Shown in pieces: positions 25,637 through 33,634 of a DNA stretch of 40,279 bases (position 1 is its first letter; every line of letters starts with the position of its first letter). The translations under genes and the position numbers were made by a program. Origin of the DNA: an uncultured Oscillospiraceae bacterium (GTDB lineage Bacteria > Bacillota > Clostridia > Oscillospirales > Oscillospiraceae); contig CATNCS010000016.1 in the NCBI GenBank assembly GCA_950097245.1, positions 1 through 40,279 on the forward strand. Reading direction: 5' to 3'. The notes beneath the pieces were generated by a model. The model saw only the letters and a list, made by a program, of their open reading frames with translations, ran no database searches and was not told the origin of the DNA.

Positions 25637-27019
25637 ATGGAAACAATTACCCTGGAGCAGCTGCTGAATGCGGTCCATGGCCGCCTTTTAGGGGACTTTG
25701 ACCGCCTGGATACCCCCATCTCTCAGGTGGAGACAGACAGCCGGTCCATCCATCCCGGAACCCTGTTTCTCCCTCTGGTGGGGGAGCGCTTTGACGGCCA
25801 CACCTATATTAACGCCGCCCTGGACGGGGGAGCCATCGGCTGCATCACTGCCCGGGAACGGGACGACTGCCGGCCCGGCAAATTATATGTGAAGGTGGAC
25901 GACACCGAGAAGGCCCTGGGAGACCTGGCCGCCTGGTATAAAAGCCGGTTTGCCATCCCGCTGATCGGCGTAACAGGCAGTGTGGGCAAAACCACCACCA
26001 AGGATATGCTGGCCGCCGTGCTGGGCGTGAAATACAAGGTACTCAAAACGGAGGGCAACCACAACAACAACGTGGGCCTGCCCCTCACCCTGCTGGAGCT
26101 GAACTCCAGCCACCAGATTGCTGTGCTGGAGATGGGCATGGACAAGTTTGGAGAGATCGACTACCTGGCGGGCATCGTCCGGCCCGACGTGGGGGTCATT
26201 ACCAACATCGGCGACGCCCACATTGAGCGGCTGGGCAGCCGGGAGAATATCTTCAGGGCCAAGTGCGAGCTGCTGCCCCACGTCAGGCCGGGGGGGCTGC
26301 TGGTGCTCAACGGAGATGACCCCCTGCTGTCTACCCTGAGGGGAAATACCCCTGTCTCCACCGTTTTCTGCGGCCAGGAGGAGGGGTGTGATTACCGGGC
26401 TCAGGTCACCGGCGGCGACGGGGTCAGCTATATCCACTGCCGCTTGACTACCCCCAATATGGACCGGGAGGTAAAAATTCCCGCTCTGGGGGAACATCCC
26501 ACCCTCATCGCCGCGGCGGTGGGGGAGCGGTTTGGCCTTACCCCCGATCAGATCGAGGAGGGGCTGAGTCAGTTTGTCCCCACCCGGATGCGGATGAATG
26601 TGCTGCGCCGTGGGGAGGGCATTACAATTCTGGACGACACCTATAACGCCAACCCCCAGTCCATGCGGGCGGCGATCAGTGTATTGGCCGACAGCCGCGG
26701 GAGCCGTAAGACGGCCATTTTGGGCGACATGCTGGAGCTGGGGCCCTTTGCTCCCGCCCTCCACAGCGGTGTGGGAGAGTATCTGGGCACAGTGGGAATC
26801 CACTGCCTGGTGGCCGTGGGCGACCTGGCCGGCTATATCGCTGAGGGCGCCCGGGAGGGGGGAGTGCCCCAGGTGATCCATTGCCGGAGCCGGGAGGAGG
26901 CCAAAGCCGTTCTGTCCCAAGTGGTTTGCCCGGACAGTACGATTCTGGTGAAGGCCTCCCGGGGGATGAAGCTGGAGGAGCTCACCGCCCAGCTGCTGGA
27001 GCTGACGGCGGAGGCGTAA
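25637..27019 (+). CDS. murF: UDP-N-acetylmuramoyl-tripeptide--D-alanyl-D-alanine ligase
   Basis: 460 residues. A Mur ligase with an N-terminal UDP-binding domain (about 1-100), P-loop VTGSVGKTTTKDML (about 113-126), the MurF-typical EGNHNNNVGLPLTLL, EMGMDKFGEIDYL, TNIGDAHIERLGSRENI, and a C-terminal domain with LDDTYNANPQSMRAA. It adds the Ddl product to the UDP-MurNAc tripeptide, the last cytoplasmic step in building the pentapeptide precursor. No intergenic space from ddl; the ABC-F gene follows after 28 bp. Confidence 0.96.
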   Translation: METITLEQLLNAVHGRLLGDFDRLDTPISQVETDSRSIHPGTLFLPLVGERFDGHTYINAALDGGAIGCITARERDDCRPGKLYVKVDDTEKALGDLAAWYKSRFAIPLIGVTGSVGKTTTKDMLAAVLGVKYKVLKTEGNHNNNVGLPLTLLELNSSHQIAVLEMGMDKFGEIDYLAGIVRPDVGVITNIGDAHIERLGSRENIFRAKCELLPHVRPGGLLVLNGDDPLLSTLRGNTPVSTVFCGQEEGCDYRAQVTGGDGVSYIHCRLTTPNMDREVKIPALGEHPTLIAAAVGERFGLTPDQIEEGLSQFVPTRMRMNVLRRGEGITILDDTYNANPQSMRAAISVLADSRGSRKTAILGDMLELGPFAPALHSGVGEYLGTVGIHCLVAVGDLAGYIAEGAREGGVPQVIHCRSREEAKAVLSQVVCPDSTILVKASRGMKLEELTAQLLELTAEA

Positions 27020-27047
27020 ATACAAAAGCAAGCGAGGAACCCAAACC

Positions 27048-28985
27048 ATGATCGATATATCAGTATCCGGCCTTGTGAAGGAGTTCGAGGTCGGCAAAAA
27101 AATACTGGACGGGCTGACCTTCCAGGTGGACGCAGGGGAGCGGGTGGGCCTGCTGGGCCCCAACGGCTGCGGCAAGACCACCTTCCTGCGCATCCTCACC
27201 GGCGAGGTCCACCCCGACGAGGGGGATATCGTGGTAGCCCCCAACAAGCGGATGGGGTTGATCTCTCAGATCCCCGTCTACCCGGCGGGCTACACCGTGG
27301 AGGATGTGCTGGACACCGCCTTCACCCCCCTCCGCGAGATGGAGGAGGAGATGTCCGCTATCTCCCAGCGGATGGCGGAGGGGGAAAGTGATTCCGCTTT
27401 ACTGTCCCGCTACGACAAGCTGTCCGCCGCCTTCCAGGCCGGAGGCGGCTATGAGACGGACACCAGCAAGAACAAGGTGTGCAGCGGCCTGTCCATTCCC
27501 CAGGACATGCGGGAGCGGCCCTTCGACATGCTGTCCGGCGGGGAGAAGACCCGGGTGAACCTGGCCCGACTCATCCTGGAGGACACCGACATCCTGCTGC
27601 TGGACGAGCCCACCAACCACCTGGACCTGCGGGCCACCGAGTGGCTGGAGGAGTATCTGGACAAGTTCAAGGGCACCGTTCTGGCCGTCTCCCACGACCG
27701 CTACTTCCTGGACAAGGTGGTCCGCCGGGTGGTGGAGATTCAGGAGGGGAAGGCGGAGTTTTATTCCGGCAATTACAGCTTCTATGCCGTGGAGAAGGAG
27801 CGGCGGTACGAGGAGAAGCTGCGGCAGTATGAGAAGGAGCAGGCCAAGATTCAGCAGCTGGAGAAGGCGGCGGAGCAGCTGCGCATCTGGGCCTACTCGG
27901 GCAACGACAAGATTTTCAAGCGGGCCCAGTCCATGGAGAAGCGCATCGAGCGCATCCGCCAGACGGACAAGCCCAAAAAGGACCGGAAGATGGCCGTCCG
28001 CTTCCGCGAACGGGAGTTCCGGGGGGACGAGGTGCTGTCCATCAAGCACCTGTCCAAGGCCTTCGGGGAGCGGACCCTGTTCGGGGACGTGAACCTGGAG
28101 GTGGAGGGGGGCGAGCGCATCGCCCTGCTGGGGGACAACGGCGCCGGCAAGTCCACCCTCATCAAAATCATCATGGGGGAGGAGGAGCCGGACAGCGGAA
28201 AGCTCAGAAAGGGACCGACTGTAAAGGTAGGTTACCTGCCACAGATTATCCACTTTGACCACCCGGAGCGCACCCTGGTGGACACCATGCTCTATGACCT
28301 GGACTGTACCGCCCAGACCGCCCGGAACCGGCTGGCCTCCTTTAAATTCCGGGGGGAGGACGTGTTCAAGCCGGTGTCCGCTCTGTCCGGCGGGGAGCAG
28401 TCCCGGCTGCGGCTGTGTATGCTCATGGACAGCAAAATCAATCTTCTCATTTTGGACGAGCCCACCAACCATCTGGACATCCAGAGCCGGGAGTGGATTG
28501 AGGAGGCGGTGGAGGAGTATGAGGGCAACCTGCTCTTCGTCTCCCACGACCGCTACTTCATCGACCGCTTCGCCACCCGGATCTGGATGCTGGAGGACGG
28601 GAAAATCACCGACTTCAAGGGCACCTATCAGGAGTATCTGTCCGCCAAGGAGAAAGGACGGCTGAACGGAGAGATTGTGGGGCCCGACCACCTGGGCGGG
28701 CCATCGGCCAAAGGGAAGTCTGTAGGGCGGGACGACCCCGGCCCGCCGAAAAAGCGCCCCGGCGGCACCAAGAACCTGGAGAAGGAGGTCAACGCCGCTG
28801 AGCGGGCGGTGGCCTCCGCTGAGGAGAAGATGTACGATCTGGAGCAGGCCATTCAGGAGGCGTCGGCGGACTATTTGAAGCTCCAGGAGCTCTATCAGCA
28901 GCGGGAGGCCCTGGAGGACGAGCTGGCCCACCTGTACGCTGTTTGGGAGCGGCTGGCGGCAGACCTGGAGGAGGCGCGGGGATGA
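27048..28985 (+). CDS. ABC-F family ATPase (Uup/YdiF-like)
   Basis: 645 residues, two fused ABC ATPase domains and no membrane part. Walker A GPNGCGKTT and GDNGAGKST; signatures LSGGEKTRVNLARL and LSGGEQSRLRLCML; Walker B LLLDEPTNHLDL and LILDEPTNHLDI. Between them lies a charged linker (about 240-330) like the P-site tRNA interaction motif. The C terminus (about 560-645) is a coiled coil, as in Uup and YdiF. ABC-F proteins act on the ribosome; antibiotic-protection members usually have a longer linker, so a housekeeping translation factor is more likely. Its end overlaps the next gene by four bases (ATGA). Confidence 0.93.
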   Translation: MIDISVSGLVKEFEVGKKILDGLTFQVDAGERVGLLGPNGCGKTTFLRILTGEVHPDEGDIVVAPNKRMGLISQIPVYPAGYTVEDVLDTAFTPLREMEEEMSAISQRMAEGESDSALLSRYDKLSAAFQAGGGYETDTSKNKVCSGLSIPQDMRERPFDMLSGGEKTRVNLARLILEDTDILLLDEPTNHLDLRATEWLEEYLDKFKGTVLAVSHDRYFLDKVVRRVVEIQEGKAEFYSGNYSFYAVEKERRYEEKLRQYEKEQAKIQQLEKAAEQLRIWAYSGNDKIFKRAQSMEKRIERIRQTDKPKKDRKMAVRFREREFRGDEVLSIKHLSKAFGERTLFGDVNLEVEGGERIALLGDNGAGKSTLIKIIMGEEEPDSGKLRKGPTVKVGYLPQIIHFDHPERTLVDTMLYDLDCTAQTARNRLASFKFRGEDVFKPVSALSGGEQSRLRLCMLMDSKINLLILDEPTNHLDIQSREWIEEAVEEYEGNLLFVSHDRYFIDRFATRIWMLEDGKITDFKGTYQEYLSAKEKGRLNGEIVGPDHLGGPSAKGKSVGRDDPGPPKKRPGGTKNLEKEVNAAERAVASAEEKMYDLEQAIQEASADYLKLQELYQQREALEDELAHLYAVWERLAADLEEARG

Positions 28986-29629
28986 TACAGAAGGCGCATA
29001 AGCGGTCCAAAATTGAGGTGAGCAGCTACAAGGGAAAACGGCTGGGGTTGTGGCTCAGGATATTTCTGGCCCTGGTTCTGGCGGGAATGGCAATTTTTGG
29101 GACTCTGCTGGGGCAGGTGCTCGGCGGCGCCCACGACGACGTGGACGGCGACCCGCAGGTGATGGTAATTCTGGGCTGTCAGCTCCACGACTGGGGGCCG
29201 TCCATTATGCTCCAGGACCGGCTGGACAAGGCGCTGGAGTACCTGGAGGAACACCCGGATATCACGGTAGTGGTGTCCGGAGGCCAGGGCCCGGAGGAGC
29301 CCACCTCCGAGGCCCAGGGGATGGCCGATTACCTGGCAGACCACGGCGTCAACCGGGAAAATATCATTCTGGAGACTTATTCCCACAATACCTGGCAGAA
29401 TCTCACCTACTCCGCCAAACACCTGGAGGAGGCGGGCATCGATATCAAGGACGGGGTGATTATCGTCTCCAACGGCTTCCACCTCAGCCGGGCCAAGATG
29501 CTGGCCGGGCGGATCGGCTATGAGAATGTGTCCGTCCTGGCTGCCCCCTCAAGCCACACCCCCACCCGGCTGAAAATGTATGTCCGGGAGCCTCTGGCCC
29601 TGGTGAAGTCCTTTGTATTTGACCGCTAG
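28982..29629 (+). CDS. YdcF/SanA-like DUF218 membrane protein
   Basis: 215 residues. A basic N terminus and one membrane helix (LWLRIFLALVLAGMAIFGTLLG, about 22-43) precede an external DUF218 domain: VILGCQLHDWGPSIMLQDRLDKALEYLEEH, VVVSGGQGPEEPTSEAQGMADYL, ILETYSHNTWQNL, and VSNGFHLSRAKMLA. Relatives (SanA, ElyC) affect envelope integrity or lipid-carrier use, which suits its place after ddl and murF. Start ATG at 28982 overlaps the ABC-F stop. Its TAG stop shares the bases CTAG with the stop of the convergent gene on the other strand. Confidence 0.88.
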   Translation: MIQKAHKRSKIEVSSYKGKRLGLWLRIFLALVLAGMAIFGTLLGQVLGGAHDDVDGDPQVMVILGCQLHDWGPSIMLQDRLDKALEYLEEHPDITVVVSGGQGPEEPTSEAQGMADYLADHGVNRENIILETYSHNTWQNLTYSAKHLEEAGIDIKDGVIIVSNGFHLSRAKMLAGRIGYENVSVLAAPSSHTPTRLKMYVREPLALVKSFVFDR

Positions 29630-29871
29630 AGACGGTTCAGCTCCAGGCCAATGGACAGCCCAGCCCGGAAGAAGCTGCGCTGGCAGAACCAGCACATGGT
29701 CTCCAGCCCTTCCTCCACCCGCTGGGCCTGGCTGCCGCAGCCTTTGGCGGTGAGCTCCTCCATGGCAAGGCGCGCCATTTCTTCGCATTGCTCCTGTTCT
29801 TCCAGCTCCTCCGGGGGAAGATACAGGTTTTCTGAAGCGTAGGTGTAGAGAGCTTCAAATAGGGATTCCAT
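29626..29871 (-). CDS. Small DUF6809-like protein
   Basis: 81 residues from the ATG at 29871, with GGAGGT upstream. Helical and acidic; the end CQRSFFRAGLSIGLELNRL resembles the F-x-x-G-F-x-x-G-x-x-L-x-x-E tail of DUF6809 proteins, which are frequent in mobile or conjugative regions of clostridia. Function unknown. It is divergent from an XRE regulator with overlapping promoters, so it is probably that regulator's target. The open frame continues upstream to 30090 through the promoter and part of the XRE gene, which is rejected. Confidence 0.65.
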   Translation of the reverse strand: MESLFEALYTYASENLYLPPEELEEQEQCEEMARLAMEELTAKGCGSQAQRVEEGLETMCWFCQRSFFRAGLSIGLELNRL

Positions 29872-29892
29872 AGCGTTACCTCCAAAACAGTA

Positions 29893-29945
29893 TTGCGTGA
29901 ATTTTAACGTAATGCTATTATAACACGTGAATATCAGCGTGTCAA
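29893..29945. promoter_or_regulatory. Overlapping divergent promoters with operator-like dyad
   Basis: Minus strand: TTGACA (29945-29940), a 17-bp spacer and TATAAT (29922-29917), driving the small protein. Plus strand: TTGCGT (29893-29898), a 17-bp spacer and TATTAT (29916-29921), driving the XRE gene. The two -10 boxes nearly coincide. The minus spacer is an imperfect dyad (ACACG at 29923-29927, CGTGT at 29938-29942) around TGAATATCA. A single bound XRE dimer could control both. Confidence 0.75.
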
Positions 29946-29960
29946 GCGGGTGGTGAAAAA

Positions 29961-30170
29961 ATGTCTGTATTTTCTGATCGGCTGCGCGAGCTTCGCAAAG
30001 ACAAAAAAATATCTCAGGCAGCTCTTGCAAGAGAGGTGGGTGTTTCGTCCCGCGTTTATCAGGATTACGAATATGGAAAACGGGAAGCACAGATGACTAC
30101 ATTGGTTAGAATGGCCGATTTCTTTGGTGTAAGCCTGGACTACTTGACAGGGCGGACAGACACGCCCTAG
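29961..30170 (+). CDS. XRE family helix-turn-helix regulator
   Basis: 69 residues, a single Cro/C1 domain. FSDRLRELRKDKKISQAALAREVGVSSRVYQDYEYGKREAQMTTLVRMADFFGVSLDYLTGR contains all five helices and the usual terminal LDYLTGR. There is no sensing domain. Lower GC than its surroundings. It forms a divergent pair with the DUF6809-like gene, and the 89 bp between them hold both promoters and a dyad. A MITE-like element lies 9 bp after the stop. It is likely a small transferred regulatory module. Confidence 0.88.
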   Translation: MSVFSDRLRELRKDKKISQAALAREVGVSSRVYQDYEYGKREAQMTTLVRMADFFGVSLDYLTGRTDTP

Positions 30171-30178
30171 AGGGCACC

Positions 30179-30329
30179 AAAAGCCTTCCCCTTTAGGGGA
30201 AGGTGGCACGGCGAAGCCGTGACGGATGAGGTCGTCCCCGCAGGACCTCATTTACTTCGTATGTTTCGCTCCGCGAAACGCCTCATCCGCCCCCTTCGGG
30301 GGCACCTTCCCCTAAAGGGGAAGGCTTTT
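30179..30329. repeat. MITE-like element with perfect 27-bp terminal inverted repeats
   Basis: 151 bp. The left end (30179-30205, AAAAGCCTTCCCCTTTAGGG...) and right end (30303-30329) are exact 27-bp inverted copies, each itself a hairpin (CCTTCCCC/GGGGAAGG). Inside are further hairpins: CACGGC-GAA-GCCGTG, GAGGTC/GACCTC-type, GTTTCGC/GCGAAAC and CCCCC-TTC-GGGGG. It encodes no protein; an open frame runs through it only because prfA's frame extends upstream. I recall similar hairpin units as abundant in Oscillospiraceae genomes, but could not check this. Confidence 0.85.
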
Positions 30330-30368
30330 CCCTGCGGGGGACGTAAGTTTTCACAAGGAGGGCTGTCC

Positions 30369-31433
30369 ATGGTGGACAAGCTGAACGCCATCGAGGCGAA
30401 ATATTCTCAGATTGAGGCCCGGCTGGGGGCGTCGGAGACGTACGCCGACCCCGAGCTGGTGGCAAAGCTGAACAAGGAGCAGGCGGAGCTCCAGCCCCTG
30501 GTGGACGCTTTCCGGGCCTACCGGCGGACCCTGGACGCCAAGGCCCAGGCGGAGGAGATGATGTCCGACCCGGAGCTGAAGGAGCTGGCCCAGGAGGAGT
30601 ACCAGGCGGCGCTGGACGACCTGCCCCGGCTGGAGAAGGAGCTGCAAATTCTGCTGCTCCCCAGGGACCCCAACGATGGCAAGAACGTCATCGTAGAGAT
30701 TCGGGCCGGAGTGGGGGGGGAGGAGGCCGCCCTGTTCGCACATTCCCTGTTTCGGATGTACTCCATGTATGCCGAGTCCAGGGGGTGGCAAACTGTAGTG
30801 GACTCGGCCAGCGAGACCGAGCTGGGCGGTGTGAAGGAGATCGTCTTTACGGTAGAGGGGGACGGCGCCTGGTCCCGGTTCAAGTTTGAGAGCGGCGTCC
30901 ACCGGGTCCAGCGTGTGCCTGAGACGGAGTCCGGCGGGCGGGTCCACACCTCCACGGTGACGGTGGCCGTCCTGCCTGAGATGGAGACGGCGGATGTCCA
31001 GCTCAACCCGGCGGACATCGAGATGCAGGTGTTCCGCTCCTCCGGGGCGGGGGGCCAGCATGTCAACAAGACCTCCTCCGCCGTCCGGCTGATTCACAAG
31101 CCCACCGGCACGGTGGTGGAGTGCCAGCAGGAGCGCAGCCAGTTCCAGAACCGGGACAAGGCTATGCGGCTGCTGGCCTCCCGGCTGTATGAGGCGGAGC
31201 AGGAGAAGATCTCCAGCGAGTACACCGAGAAGCGCCGCAGCCAGGTGGGCTCCGGCATGCGCAACGAGCGCATCCGCACCTACAACTTCCCCCAGGGGCG
31301 GGTGACCGATCACCGGATTGGACTGACGCTGTATAAAATAGATCAGGTGATGGACGGGGCGCTGGACGAGATCATCGACGCCCTGGCCGCCGACCACCAG
31401 GCAGAGCTGCTGAAGGAGCAGGGGCCGGCCTGA
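30369..31433 (+). CDS. prfA: Peptide chain release factor 1
   Basis: 354 residues from the ATG at 30369, with AAGGAGGG upstream. Contains the GGQ peptidyl-hydrolysis motif (RSSGAGGQHVNKTSSAVRL) and the RF1-type P-x-T codon-recognition tripeptide as PET in HRVQRVPETESGGR, so it reads UAA and UAG. N-terminal helical domain about 1-100; the C terminus has NFPQGRVTDHRIG. Released peptides depend on its methylation by PrmC, which is not seen next to it. The in-frame extension back to 30219 runs through the MITE-like repeat and is rejected. Confidence 0.96.
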   Translation: MVDKLNAIEAKYSQIEARLGASETYADPELVAKLNKEQAELQPLVDAFRAYRRTLDAKAQAEEMMSDPELKELAQEEYQAALDDLPRLEKELQILLLPRDPNDGKNVIVEIRAGVGGEEAALFAHSLFRMYSMYAESRGWQTVVDSASETELGGVKEIVFTVEGDGAWSRFKFESGVHRVQRVPETESGGRVHTSTVTVAVLPEMETADVQLNPADIEMQVFRSSGAGGQHVNKTSSAVRLIHKPTGTVVECQQERSQFQNRDKAMRLLASRLYEAEQEKISSEYTEKRRSQVGSGMRNERIRTYNFPQGRVTDHRIGLTLYKIDQVMDGALDEIIDALAADHQAELLKEQGPA

Positions 31434-31441
31434 AATGATGT

Positions 31442-31513
31442 GCGGGCCGCCGAGGGCGGCGGCCCCTACAACACGATACAAAAAACGTAGGGGCCGGCGC
31501 CCACACCGGCCCG
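31442..31513. repeat. Dispersed double-hairpin repeat, copy 2 (arms inverted)
   Basis: Two repeat arms, but with the GTAGGGG ends facing inwards: the first arm ends ...GGCCCCTAC at 31469 and the second begins GTAGGGGCCGG at 31487, 17 bp apart. Other copies have these ends outwards. It fills the gap between prfA and the 85-residue gene. Confidence 0.7.
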
Positions 31514-31539
31514 TTTAAAACGAAAAGGAGAACATCGAC

Positions 31540-31797
31540 ATGGAAATGTATATTCACTACAAAGCCCTTCCCGAGGGGAAGGACCTCCACGACGTGATTG
31601 GAGAGCTGAACGAGGTGCTGGAGGATGTAGGTACTGTCTGCGGCGGCGAGGCCGGCCGCATCGACCTGGACCTGGAGGACGAGCGGGTCAACCCCAAGCA
31701 CGCCCAGGTGGCGGTGAAGGCCTACCTCCAGCGGGCCCAGTTCCCCCGGGACACCACCGTGGAGATCGGCTGCATGGAGATTGGGGTATACGAGTAG
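31540..31797 (+). CDS. Small unrecognised protein, 85 residues
   Basis: 85 residues, acidic, soluble, no signal or membrane segment. The predicted pattern is strand (MEMYIHYKAL), helix (DLHDVIGELNEVLEDVG), strand (GRIDLDLEDE), helix (NPKHAQVAVKAYLQRAQF) and strand (TTVEIGCMEIGVYE), a ferredoxin-like alternation. AAAGGAG lies 9 bases before the ATG, so it is well translated. I do not recognise the family. It is bracketed by two dispersed repeats; its TAG stop is part of the GTAGGGG end of the second. Confidence 0.75.
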   Translation: MEMYIHYKALPEGKDLHDVIGELNEVLEDVGTVCGGEAGRIDLDLEDERVNPKHAQVAVKAYLQRAQFPRDTTVEIGCMEIGVYE

Positions 31798-31868
31798 GGG
31801 CGCACACTGTGCGCCCGCCGGCGGGCATGTCCAAATTCCCGCGGGCGGACAATGTCCGCCCGCTACAT
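31794..31868. repeat. Dispersed double-hairpin repeat, copy 3
   Basis: GTAGGGGCGCACACTGTGCG at the left, CCGCCCGCTAC at the right; internal hairpins GCGCACA/TGTGCGC and GGCGGACA/TGTCCGCC. The TAG at 31795-31797 is the stop codon of the preceding gene. Confidence 0.75.
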
Positions 31869-31881
31869 AGGGAGGATTCCA

Positions 31882-32538
31882 ATGTATAAGCATGTGATTT
31901 TTGACCTGGACGGCACCATTTTGAACACCCTGGATGACCTGGCCGCCGCTACCAACTGGGTGTGCGCCCGGCACGGCTGGCCCGCCCATCAGGTGGAGGA
32001 GTACAAGCAGTTTGTGGGCAACGGCGCCCCCAAGCTGCTGGAGCGGGTGGTCCCGGCGGGGGTGCCCGTTACCGACGAGCTGCGCCGGATGACCCTGGCG
32101 GAGTTCACAGAGCGGTACAACGCCCACAAGGAGGACAGGACCACCGCCTACCCCGGCGTGCCGGAGCTGGTGGGACGGCTGCGGGAGGCCGGGTTGACCC
32201 TGGCCGTGCTGTCCAACAAGCCCCACGAGGCCGCCTGGCCGGTGGTGGAGCGGTACTACCCCGGCCTGTTCCACCGGGTCCAGGGGGCGCTGCCCGAGGT
32301 GCCCGTCAAGCCAGATCCCACCCTGCTCCGCCGGCTGATGGCGGACTTGGGGGCAACACAGGAAGACACCCTCTTCGTGGGGGACAGCAATGTGGACATC
32401 CGCACCGCCAAAAACGGCGGCCTCACCGGCTGCGGGGTGCTCTGGGGCTTCCGCACCCGGCAGGAGCTGGAGGAGGAGGGGGCGGACTACATCGTGGAGA
32501 CCCCGGAGGAGCTGGGGACCTTGATTTTGAGGGCGTAG
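31882..32538 (+). CDS. HAD-superfamily phosphatase, phosphoglycolate-phosphatase-like
   Basis: 218 residues from the ATG at 31882, with GGGAGGA upstream. Motif I is FDLDGTILNT with the nucleophile Asp and acid/base Asp; motif II Ser is in LAVLSNKPHE; motif III Lys is in VKPDPTLL; motif IV is FVGDSNVDIRTAKNGG. The helical cap (about 16-85) is of the Gph/PpaX type. It hydrolyses a small phosphomonoester or pyrophosphate; the exact substrate cannot be read. It precedes the tsaC-like gene by four bases, so the two are co-translated. The open frame extends to 31852 inside a repeat, which is rejected. Confidence 0.9.
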   Translation: MYKHVIFDLDGTILNTLDDLAAATNWVCARHGWPAHQVEEYKQFVGNGAPKLLERVVPAGVPVTDELRRMTLAEFTERYNAHKEDRTTAYPGVPELVGRLREAGLTLAVLSNKPHEAAWPVVERYYPGLFHRVQGALPEVPVKPDPTLLRRLMADLGATQEDTLFVGDSNVDIRTAKNGGLTGCGVLWGFRTRQELEEEGADYIVETPEELGTLILRA

Positions 32539-32542
32539 AACC

Positions 32543-33631
32543 ATGAAAACTCAACTTTTGACCCCAAATGAGATCGAAACGGCTGCCGGGATGATTCGAT
32601 CCGGCAGGCTGGTGGGCATCCCCACCGAGACGGTGTACGGCCTGGGGGCCAATGGACTGAATCCTATGGCGGTCCGGGCCATCTTTCAGGCCAAGGGCCG
32701 GCCCCAGGACAACCCGCTGATTCTCCACATCCCGGACCCCTCCTGGCTGGAGACCTACTGTGAGGACATCCCGGAGGCGGCCTGGCGGCTGGCCAAGCGC
32801 TTCTGGCCAGGGCCGCTGACCATGATCCTCAAGTGCAAAAGGAGGACGCCGTCGGAGCTGGAGGAGCTGAAAAACGGCCCTGTCTGTTCCCAGACCCATT
32901 TGGGCCCGCACATCATTCCCGATGTGGTCACCGCCGGGCTGGACACGGTGGGGATGCGGTGCCCGGCCCACTCGGTCTGCCGGGCGGTTATCCAGGCGGC
33001 GGGGGTGCCCATCGCCGCCCCCTCGGGGAACACCTCGGGCAGACCCAGTCCCACCACCGCACAGCATATGCTGGACGACATGGAGGGGAAGATCGACGCC
33101 ATTCTGGACGGCGGCGACTGCCAGGTGGGGGTGGAGTCCACCATTATCGACCTGACCTGCGTGCCGCCCCGCCTGCTCCGTCCTGGCGGGATTCCTCTGG
33201 AACAGCTGAGGGATGTGCTGGAGGAGGTGGAGGTGGATCCCGCCGTCACCCGGCCCCTGGAGGATGGGGAGCATCCCCGGGCTCCGGGCATGAAGTACCG
33301 CCACTATGCCCCTAAGGCCCCGGTTACCGTGGTCCGGGGAGACCCCCTGCGCAGCGCTCAGTATATCCTGGACCACGCCGGTAACAGCTACTGGGAGGGA
33401 ATCATCTGCTTTGACGAGTTTGCCCACTGGTTCCAGGACCATCCGGTAGAGCGGCTGGGGGGCTCACTGGACAGCTTTGAGCACGCGCGGCGGCTGTTTC
33501 GGGCCCTGCGGGCCATGGATGACAGCAGTGTGAAGCATATCTGGGCCCAGTGTCCCGGCACAGAAGGCATGGGGCTGGCGGTGGTCAACCGGCTGAGCAA
33601 GGCGGCGGGATTCCATATTGTGGAGGCGTAG
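32543..33631 (+). CDS. L-threonylcarbamoyladenylate synthase (Sua5/YwlC type)
   Basis: 362 residues. YrdC/TsaC domain (about 1-210) with GRLVGIPTETVYGLGANG, KGRPQDNPLILHI and the SGNTSGRPSP nucleotide segment, then the proline-linked C-terminal Sua5 domain (about 245-362) introduced by APGMKYRHYAPKAPV. It makes threonylcarbamoyl-AMP from Thr, bicarbonate and ATP for the t6A37 tRNA modification. The two-domain form is the Sua5 type, also found in Bacillus as YwlC. Overlap-free run HAD, tsaC/sua5, coaE with spacings of 3-4 bp. Confidence 0.94.
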   Translation: MKTQLLTPNEIETAAGMIRSGRLVGIPTETVYGLGANGLNPMAVRAIFQAKGRPQDNPLILHIPDPSWLETYCEDIPEAAWRLAKRFWPGPLTMILKCKRRTPSELEELKNGPVCSQTHLGPHIIPDVVTAGLDTVGMRCPAHSVCRAVIQAAGVPIAAPSGNTSGRPSPTTAQHMLDDMEGKIDAILDGGDCQVGVESTIIDLTCVPPRLLRPGGIPLEQLRDVLEEVEVDPAVTRPLEDGEHPRAPGMKYRHYAPKAPVTVVRGDPLRSAQYILDHAGNSYWEGIICFDEFAHWFQDHPVERLGGSLDSFEHARRLFRALRAMDDSSVKHIWAQCPGTEGMGLAVVNRLSKAAGFHIVEA

Positions 33632-33634
33632 GCT

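Noticed and set aside
30219-30368. N-terminal extension of prfA
   Set aside because: It runs through the MITE-like repeat; the RF1 family start and a strong ribosome binding site are at 30369.
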